Shown: positions 15,437 to 20,255 of the stretch, in pieces
Layout of the letters: each line of letters begins with the position of its first letter
Position numbering within the stretch: the first letter of the stretch is position 1
From: Spirochaetales bacterium
Lineage (GTDB): Bacteria; Spirochaetota; Spirochaetia; DSM-27196; SLAA01
DNA length: 20,255 nt
Assembly (NCBI GenBank): GCA_007126415.1
Contig: SLBH01000205.1
Coordinates: forward strand, 1 to 20,255
Direction of reading: 5' to 3'
Program-made: the position numbers and the translations under genes
The notes under the pieces: model-generated
The model's database searches: none
What the model saw: the letters and a program-made list of their open reading frames with translations, nothing else
What the model was told of the DNA's origin: nothing

Positions 15437-16117
15437 ATGGCTTTGAACCAATCGGATCCCGCCTACAACCAAGCCATGACACATTACCTCGCCGGTGATT
15501 GGGAGGCTGCCAAGAGCGCGTTCCAGGACCTCCTTCAGGCGCACCCGGCGGAGCCGTTCGTACTGCTGTTGCTCGGTAACATCCACTACTCGCTCGGTGA
15601 TCTCGACACCGCGGTAGAGATCTACACCAAGGCGACCGAGCTGAATCCGGAGTTCGGCATCGCGTTCTACAAGCTCGGTGTTTGCTACTACCGCATGGGC
15701 CGTCTCGAGCGGGCGCTTAAGGCCTTCAATGCCGTGATAGAGGCCAAGAGCCAGAGTCATGCGATGGCAAGCTACTTTGTTGGGCTCATCAACTTGTTTC
15801 TCGGCCGCGACCAGGAGGCGGAGGAAGGCTTTGAAAACCTGCGCAACCGCTCCAAAGAATCGCGGATCGCAAACTTCTATCTGGCACAGCTCAAGATCAA
15901 ACGCAAGCAGTTCACCGAGGCGTTACCGTTGCTGCAGGAACTCGTCGATCGAAACAGCGAGTTTGCCGAGGTGCATTACATGCTCGGGGTGGTGCAGTAC
16001 GGTCTACACAACAATACCGAAGCAATCGCGAGCTTTCGGCGAGCGCTCGAGATCAACCCGGCCGACGAGCGGTCGAAAACCAAATTAACGCTTCTGACGG
16101 ATGTTCAGTGGCCGTAG
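15437..16117 (+). CDS. Tetratricopeptide repeat protein
   Basis: A 226-residue protein made almost wholly of TPR motifs of about 34 residues, near 6-39, 40-73, 74-107, 108-141, 142-175 and 176-211. The TPR consensus is clearest in the second and third (LLLGNIHYSLGDLDTAVEIY, then FYKLGVCYYRMGRLERALKAF) and the last (LGVVQYG...AIASFRRALEINP). TPR arrays form a curved helical scaffold for protein-protein contacts; the partner is unknown. There is no signal peptide or membrane helix, so it is probably cytoplasmic. ATG 15437 follows AAGGAG (15423-15428) by 8 nt. It is followed after 49 nt by rubredoxin on the same strand and is probably co-transcribed, but the biological link between the two is not evident. 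The specific function is not recognised. Confidence 0.85.
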   Translation: MALNQSDPAYNQAMTHYLAGDWEAAKSAFQDLLQAHPAEPFVLLLLGNIHYSLGDLDTAVEIYTKATELNPEFGIAFYKLGVCYYRMGRLERALKAFNAVIEAKSQSHAMASYFVGLINLFLGRDQEAEEGFENLRNRSKESRIANFYLAQLKIKRKQFTEALPLLQELVDRNSEFAEVHYMLGVVQYGLHNNTEAIASFRRALEINPADERSKTKLTLLTDVQWP

Positions 16118-16166
16118 GCCATGCGGCATTCGAAGAAATACACTTCGTTGCAAAGGGTAGTAAACG

Positions 16167-16328
16167 ATGAAGAAGTATGTATGTGACGTCTGCGGTTATA
16201 TCTACGATCCCGAAGAGGGCGATCCCGACGGCAACATCCCCTCGGGAACCACGTTCGAAGACCTTCCTGAAGACTGGGTTTGCCCGGTGTGCGGAGCTCC
16301 GAAAGACGAGTTTTCGTTAGAGGAATAA
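16167..16328 (+). CDS. Rubredoxin
   Basis: A 53-residue one-iron electron carrier with the two family knuckles: CDVCG (C6, C9) and CPVCG (C39, C42), which ligate a single Fe in an Fe(Cys)4 site. YIYDPEEGDPDG, the loop IPSGTTFEDLPEDWVCP and the acidic C-terminus GAPKDEF are classical. Length and spacing are typical. Rubredoxins pass electrons to oxygen- or peroxide-reducing proteins such as rubrerythrin or flavodiiron oxidases, or to other oxidoreductases; no such partner is in the window. AAAGGG lies about 10 nt before ATG 16167. A short hairpin overlaps the TPR stop (TGGCC GTA GGCCA, 16109-16121) in the gap. It is the last gene before the convergent hairpin. Confidence 0.96.
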   Translation: MKKYVCDVCGYIYDPEEGDPDGNIPSGTTFEDLPEDWVCPVCGAPKDEFSLEE

Positions 16329-16338
16329 TCAACACGAG

Positions 16339-16363
16339 CGGGTAGGCGCCACTCGCCTACCCG
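16339..16363. terminator. Hairpin between rubredoxin and the convergent response regulator
   Basis: A perfect 10-bp stem, CGGGTAGGCG (16339-16348) with CGCCTACCCG (16354-16363), closes a 5-nt loop. GAG/CTC pairing (16336-16338 and 16365-16367) extends it across one bulged base. It lies 10 nt after the rubredoxin stop and 21 nt beyond the end of the - strand gene, as expected of a bidirectional terminator. There is no T-run on the + side; on the - side a loosely T-rich stretch follows. Confidence 0.65.
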
Positions 16364-16384
16364 TCTCGGTCCTGCACCGGCTTT

Positions 16385-18022
16385 CTATCCCAGCGCCTCC
16401 GGTTTGCCGATCTCAAACCCTTGTCCAAACTCAACCCCAAGCTCTCGAAGTAACGCGCGCGTCGGCTGGTCGTGCACAAACTCCGCCACGGTCCGCACGC
16501 CCGAGAACGACGCAAACGACTGAATGATCGAAACGAGATGCGCAACCGTCGGATCGCCGCAAACATCGCGTACGAGGCTTCCGTCGATCTTCAGGTAATC
16601 AACGTTGAGGTCCACGATGCGCTTGAAGTTGGAGTAGCCGCTTCCAAAATCGTCGATCGCGATCCCGACGCCGTACTCCTTGAGCCGCTCGATGAACTGC
16701 TTCACCGGTTCGTAGTGCTCGAGCCCTTCTTCCTCGACAATCTCTACGGTCAGGCGTTTCGCCACCTCTGGGTACTCGGCGAGAAGACCGAAAATGAACG
16801 CGCGCGTCTCGGCGTTCTCGATATCGAGTACCGAGACATTCACCGCCACGCCCTCGGCGCGGCCGGCGAACGCCTCTACCGCCTTGCGGAACACCACTCG
16901 CGTGATGTCTTGGTAGTACTTGCTTTTCTTGGCGACATGCAGCCATTCCCCGGGAGTATGCGTCGTTCCGTTCTCAAACAGGCGCACGAGCGCCTCGTAG
17001 CGCACGACCTCCCCGCTTGAAAGCTCGACAATCGGCTGGAAGTGCGCACTCACGCGGTCCTCGAACACGGCGTTCTTGATGCGGCGCAACCAGCCCATGT
17101 TGTGTTCGATCATGCGATAGCTACGCTCGGCGACGTCCTCTGCGAACACCAGGTTGGCGCGCCGTTGAGCCGCCTCACCAAGCGCCATCTCGGCTTGCGG
17201 CAGCAGGTTCGATGAGTTGAGCGCGACCACAACCGTGAAATCGCTGTGGTACTGCACGTCGTCGACGACAGGCTCGTAAGCCGTCAACACGCCGAGGATC
17301 TCGCGCGCCGCATCCTGCGCCCGTCTGCGATCAAACCCCTCTTCGGCATCCGAGATCACCACCCCGAACAGCCCCCGCCGAAGGTGATACACTTTGGCGC
17401 CACCGCCGAACACCGGCGGACAAGACTCGGCGATAGCCTCGGAGAACTGCTTCTCGATAAAGTCGGCCTTCTCCTCTCCGTAGAATCTGCTGATCGTGAC
17501 CAACTCGTCGACCTGAATTGCAACCAGTTTGGGCTCCGGCGCGAGAACTCCTTCCTCCAGGTCTTCGAGGAAGGCGGTGTGATTGGGAAGGCCGGTCACC
17601 GCCGAGACCGTCGAGAGAATATACTTGCGGTTTATCAGGGAGAGATTAAGATACGAACCGACCTGAGCGAGTAGCTCCAACTGGTCGACCGGCTTGGTTA
17701 GGAACCCGGTGACGCCGGCCTGAAAGGCCCGAATCCGGTCGGAGGTCTCACCGAGCGCGGTCAGCATCAGCACCGGCGTGCGCCCGGTCGCGGTGTTGGC
17801 CTTGATTCGCTCGGTCGCCTCGAGCCCGTCCATCCCCGGCATCATCAAGTCCATCAGGATGAGATCCGGTGTTTCACGGAACGCCTCCTCAACCGCCTCC
17901 TCGCCGTTGGTCGCCTCGATAATGCGATACGGGCGGTCCTTCAGCACCGCCCTGATCACCGCGCGGTTGACCTCGTGGTCGTCGACCACCAGAACGGTGG
18001 GTATGTACTGAGACTCGTTCAC
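16385..18022 (-). CDS. Response regulator with REC, degenerate GGDEF and EAL domains (probable c-di-GMP phosphodiesterase)
   Basis: A 545-residue cytoplasmic signalling protein. REC domain (about 8-125): acidic pocket D14/D15, phospho-acceptor D58, T88 and K110 all present. GGDEF-like domain (about 138-295): starts LTGLPNHTAF-like and ends AEMALGEAAQRRAN, but the GGDEF signature site reads RRGLFG (215-220), so cyclase activity is not expected. EAL domain (about 315-545): QPIV, E343-A344-L345, N395, E427, D457-D458 (DDFGSG), K478 (KIDGS), E514 and Q534 are all present, so c-di-GMP hydrolysis is plausible. The GTG start overlaps the fabF stop (GTGA) and I see no strong ribosome binding site, so translation probably depends on coupling to fabF. 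This links the signalling protein to fatty-acid synthesis. The cognate kinase is not in the window. Confidence 0.93.
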   Translation of the reverse strand: MNESQYIPTVLVVDDHEVNRAVIRAVLKDRPYRIIEATNGEEAVEEAFRETPDLILMDLMMPGMDGLEATERIKANTATGRTPVLMLTALGETSDRIRAFQAGVTGFLTKPVDQLELLAQVGSYLNLSLINRKYILSTVSAVTGLPNHTAFLEDLEEGVLAPEPKLVAIQVDELVTISRFYGEEKADFIEKQFSEAIAESCPPVFGGGAKVYHLRRGLFGVVISDAEEGFDRRRAQDAAREILGVLTAYEPVVDDVQYHSDFTVVVALNSSNLLPQAEMALGEAAQRRANLVFAEDVAERSYRMIEHNMGWLRRIKNAVFEDRVSAHFQPIVELSSGEVVRYEALVRLFENGTTHTPGEWLHVAKKSKYYQDITRVVFRKAVEAFAGRAEGVAVNVSVLDIENAETRAFIFGLLAEYPEVAKRLTVEIVEEEGLEHYEPVKQFIERLKEYGVGIAIDDFGSGYSNFKRIVDLNVDYLKIDGSLVRDVCGDPTVAHLVSIIQSFASFSGVRTVAEFVHDQPTRALLRELGVEFGQGFEIGKPEALG

Positions 18023-19278
18023 GCCTGATACCGAGCAATTGCAACAACACCATTGTGCCCGCCAAATCCAAGCGAGTTCGAGACCGTGACCCGCACCGTT
18101 CCTTCAACACCGACATTCGGCACATAATCGAGATCGCACTCGGGATCGGGCTCCTCGAGGTTAATCGTCGGCGGGAAGTACTGATCACGGATCGCGAGCA
18201 CGCACGCAATCGCTTCAACCCCGCCTGCAGCGCCGATACAGTGCCCGGTCATCGATTTGGTCGAGGAGACCTTCAACTTGTATGCGTGCTCGCCGAACAC
18301 CTGCTTGATGACTTTCGTCTCGATTGGGTCGTTCATTGGAGTAGAGGTGCCGTGCGCGTTGATGTAATCAACCTCTTCGGGTGCAAAACCTCCGTTGGCC
18401 AGTGCCATGCGAATAGCGCGACTCGCCCCTACGCCCTCGGGATGCGGCGCGGTAAGGTGATTGGCGTCGCACGTAATGCCGTAGCCGGCAAGCTCGGCGT
18501 AGATGCGCGCACCGCGCGCGCGCGCATGATCGAGGCGCTCGAGAACAAGCACGCCGGCGCCTTCGCCCATCACGAACCCGTCGCGGCCTTTGTCGAACGG
18601 ACGCGAGGCAACGGCGGGGGTATCGTTGTACCCGGTGCTCAGCGCGTGGATCACGTTGAAGCCCGAGACGCCGAGCTTGGTGATGCACGCCTCCACGCCG
18701 CCGGCGAGAATCACGTCGGCCTCGCCACAGCGCAACAGCCGCGCCGCATCACCGAGCGCGTCGGTTGCCGAAGCGCAGGCGGTTGTGATCGAGTAACACG
18801 GTCCTTGCGCGTTCACAAGAATCGCGACGTTTCCGGGGGCGATGTTCGCGATCAGTTTCGGGATCGTCATAGGCGGCACGCGCGACGGCCCTTTGCTCAG
18901 CAAACTCTCGTACGAACTCTCGATGGTCTCGAACCCGCCGATGCCGACGCCGAGAATGCTGCCGAGCCGCTCGGGGTCTACCGCTCCGTCGGACAGCCCG
19001 GCGTCGCGCATCGCCTGCACCGACGCCGCGGCAGCGTACTGCGCGAAGCTGTCCATCTTGCGAGCGTCACGACGGTCCATGAACTCGCTCGGGTTGAAAT
19101 CCTTGACCTCGGCGGCAATCTTGGTTTGATACTCCGCCGGGTCGAACTTTGTAATTGGGCCGGTGCCGCTGCGACCGGAGCGAATTGAACTCCAGAACTC
19201 ATCTACCGAGTTACCGATTGGAGTAATGGCTCCTAAGCCTGTAATGACGACACGGTCCGAATCCGGTCTTTGTTTCAT
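18019..19278 (-). CDS. fabF: 3-oxoacyl-[acyl-carrier-protein] synthase II (beta-ketoacyl-ACP synthase)
   Basis: Condenses malonyl-ACP with acyl-ACP in type II fatty-acid elongation. The 419 residues fit FabF (410-420). The thiolase-fold N-terminus is RVVITGLGAITPIGNSV (9-25). The nucleophile C168 sits in TTACASATDALG, with H309 in NAHGTSTPMND and H346 in KSMTGHCIGAAGG giving the Cys-His-His triad, and the C-terminal NSLGFGGHNG is present. It is third of the - strand fab genes, 24 nt after fabG. That gap holds the perfect palindrome CACTTCGAAGTG and only a weak Shine-Dalgarno sequence, so its translation may lean on fabG. Its stop overlaps the following response-regulator start. The acpP gene that commonly lies between fabG and fabF is absent. 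Confidence 0.96.
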   Translation of the reverse strand: MKQRPDSDRVVITGLGAITPIGNSVDEFWSSIRSGRSGTGPITKFDPAEYQTKIAAEVKDFNPSEFMDRRDARKMDSFAQYAAAASVQAMRDAGLSDGAVDPERLGSILGVGIGGFETIESSYESLLSKGPSRVPPMTIPKLIANIAPGNVAILVNAQGPCYSITTACASATDALGDAARLLRCGEADVILAGGVEACITKLGVSGFNVIHALSTGYNDTPAVASRPFDKGRDGFVMGEGAGVLVLERLDHARARGARIYAELAGYGITCDANHLTAPHPEGVGASRAIRMALANGGFAPEEVDYINAHGTSTPMNDPIETKVIKQVFGEHAYKLKVSSTKSMTGHCIGAAGGVEAIACVLAIRDQYFPPTINLEEPDPECDLDYVPNVGVEGTVRVTVSNSLGFGGHNGVVAIARYQA

Positions 19279-19283
19279 AACAA

Positions 19284-19295
19284 CACTTCGAAGTG
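19284..19295. promoter_or_regulatory. 12-bp perfect palindrome just upstream of fabF
   Basis: CACTTCGAAGTG occupies half of the 24-nt fabG-fabF gap, ending 5 nt before the fabF ATG on the - strand. It may be an operator or a small RNA stem covering the ribosome binding region. Its role is unknown. Confidence 0.3.
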
Positions 19296-19302
19296 CGGCG
19301 GG

Positions 19303-20043
19303 CTACATGCCCATTCCGCCGGTAATATGGATCACTTGTCCGGTTAGATACGAGGCCAGGTCCGAGGCGAGGAAAAGCACCACCTTCGCGACCTCTTCGG
19401 GCTCGCCGATACGCCCCATCGGAATCTGCTGCGTGAGCGCCTTGCGCTGCTCGTCGTTGAGTTTCTGCGTCATCACGGTGTCGATGAACCCCGGAGCAAC
19501 CGCGTTGACGCGCACGTTGCGCCCGGCGACCTCGCGCGCCAGACTCTTAGTGAGCCCGATCATGCCGGCTTTCGACGCCGAATAATTAGTCTGGCCGGCG
19601 TTCCCGATCACACCCACGATCGAGGCGATGTTGATGATACTCCCAGTACGGCGCTTGATCATGTGGTTCGCCACAACCTTCGAGATATAGAACGCGCTGT
19701 TGAGATTGATGTTCAGCACATCGTTCCAGTCTTTTGAACTCATGCGGAAGATCAGCCCATCACGCGTGATTCCGGCGTTGTTGATGAGAATGTCGATACC
19801 GTCGACCTCGCTGATGATCTCTTCAACGACCGCGGTGATCGTGGGCTCATCGGCGACGTTGCCTTCTTTGTAGACCACGGTGCTTCCGTGCTGTTCGGCA
19901 ATCTCTTTGTATTCCTCGAGCGAGTCGCCGGGATTCAGATCGATGTAATACACCGAAGCGCCGTTGTGCAGCAGCTTCAGCACGATCTCGCGACCGATAC
20001 CTCGCGATCCTCCCGTTATGAGAGCAGTTTGCCCTTGTAGCAT
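19303..20043 (-). CDS. fabG: 3-oxoacyl-[acyl-carrier-protein] reductase
   Basis: A short-chain dehydrogenase that reduces 3-ketoacyl-ACP to 3-hydroxyacyl-ACP. At 246 residues it is the usual FabG length. Seen are TGGSRGIG (10-17, cofactor loop), NNAG (88-91), S141, and Y154 with K158 in YSASK, then the NAVAPGFIDT block and the C-terminal ITGGMGM. The end of beta-2 reads YYIDLNPG with D35 at the position that usually disfavours the 2'-phosphate of NADPH, so NADH use is possible, although the Arg in GGSRGIG is common in NADPH enzymes. ATG 20043 lies 10 nt after GGGGAGG. An 18-bp tandem repeat that includes this ribosome binding site lies immediately upstream, between fabD and fabG. Confidence 0.95.
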   Translation of the reverse strand: MLQGQTALITGGSRGIGREIVLKLLHNGASVYYIDLNPGDSLEEYKEIAEQHGSTVVYKEGNVADEPTITAVVEEIISEVDGIDILINNAGITRDGLIFRMSSKDWNDVLNINLNSAFYISKVVANHMIKRRTGSIINIASIVGVIGNAGQTNYSASKAGMIGLTKSLAREVAGRNVRVNAVAPGFIDTVMTQKLNDEQRKALTQQIPMGRIGEPEEVAKVVLFLASDLASYLTGQVIHITGGMGM

Positions 20044-20056
20044 ATAGTGGTTACCT

Positions 20057-20091
20057 CCCCATCTGCAAATATGTCCCCACCTGCAAATATG
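20057..20091. repeat. 18-bp tandem repeat in the fabD-fabG gap
   Basis: CCCCATCTGCAAATATG (20057-20073) and CCCCACCTGCAAATATG (20075-20091) are two 17-bp copies with one mismatch and a 1-bp spacer, an 18-bp period. On the transcribed - strand each unit reads CATATTTGCAGRTGGGG; the unit nearer fabG supplies the GGGG of its Shine-Dalgarno sequence. Possible roles are an operator for a fatty-acid regulator or a slippage-prone ribosome-binding duplication. Confidence 0.8.
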
Positions 20092-20103
20092 ACGCGTCTG
20101 TTA

Positions 20104-20255
20104 TTACGCCTCTGCCCCGATGCCGGCAATATCCTCGACCGTGCCGGCCGGACGACAGATCACCGAGTCGGTGCCCGCGGCCTTTGCGTACGCCTTCCAG
20201 AGCCCGCCGAGTACCGTTCCGGGCCCTACCTCTATCAGCTCATCGTATCCCTCGG
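20104..20255 (-). CDS. fabD: Malonyl-CoA:ACP transacylase, C-terminal part (runs off the window)
   Basis: The last 49 codons of a gene continuing past the right edge. The translation begins EGYDELIEVGPGTVLGGLWK, the characteristic FabD C-terminus (FIEVGPGKVLSGL in relatives), and ends with a variable tail and TAA at 20104-20106. FabD loads malonyl groups onto acyl carrier protein to feed FabF and FabG, the next genes in the same direction. The catalytic Ser and His lie outside the window. The identification rests on a short match plus gene context. Confidence 0.85.
   Translation of the reverse strand, partial: EGYDELIEVGPGTVLGGLWKAYAKAAGTDSVICRPAGTVEDIAGIGAEA

Noticed and set aside
18055..19188. 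A 377-codon open frame on the + strand opposite fabF
   Set aside because: It is an antisense shadow of the conserved FabF coding region, with no recognisable domain or ribosome binding site.
1..20255. Mobile elements, CRISPR arrays, tRNA or rRNA genes
   Set aside because: No transposase, regularly spaced repeat array, tRNA-like fold or rRNA segment was seen on reading either strand.

Overview
The window is a roughly 60% GC bacterial stretch dominated by central carbon metabolism. It starts with an 11.2 kb block of eight co-directional genes on the + strand: sdhA, sdhB, sucC, sucD, sucA, sucB, lpdA and gltA. These encode the soluble half of succinate dehydrogenase, succinyl-CoA synthetase, all three subunits of the 2-oxoglutarate dehydrogenase complex and citrate synthase. 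Gaps run from -4 to 71 nt, which fits one operon. A convergent hairpin separates this block from two malate-dehydrogenase-family genes on the - strand. A divergent promoter region leads from those to a class II fumarase (fumC) on the + strand. Together the genes cover every TCA step from 2-oxoglutarate round to citrate. Aconitase, isocitrate dehydrogenase and the SDH membrane anchors are not in the window.

Downstream of fumC are a TPR protein and a 53-residue rubredoxin, both on the + strand, closed by a second convergent hairpin. The rest is a - strand fatty-acid synthesis operon, transcribed right to left: fabD (only its C-terminus is in the window), fabG, fabF, and then a response regulator with REC, degenerate GGDEF and EAL domains whose GTG start overlaps the fabF stop by 4 bp. 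At the extreme left, on the - strand, is a short ORF resembling the C-terminus of an M48 (HtpX-like) peptidase without its catalytic part, probably a gene remnant.

The organism is a bacterium with an oxidative TCA cycle, type II fatty acid synthesis and c-di-GMP-type signalling. It uses TTG and GTG starts freely: TTG for sdhA and sucA, GTG for sucC, mdh and the response regulator. SdhB resembles actinobacterial (mycobacterial Sdh2-like) SdhB more than enterobacterial SdhB, but the phylum cannot be fixed from this window.

The most unusual points are: (i) a divergent MDH paralogue translationally coupled to the canonical mdh, which keeps the catalytic Asp/His pair but has lost the active-site-loop arginine and a conserved asparagine; (ii) the coupling of an apparently active EAL phosphodiesterase response regulator to fabF; (iii) a Cys/His-rich segment in citrate synthase; (iv) an 18-bp tandem repeat that includes the fabG Shine-Dalgarno sequence. 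I saw no mobile element, CRISPR array, tRNA or rRNA.
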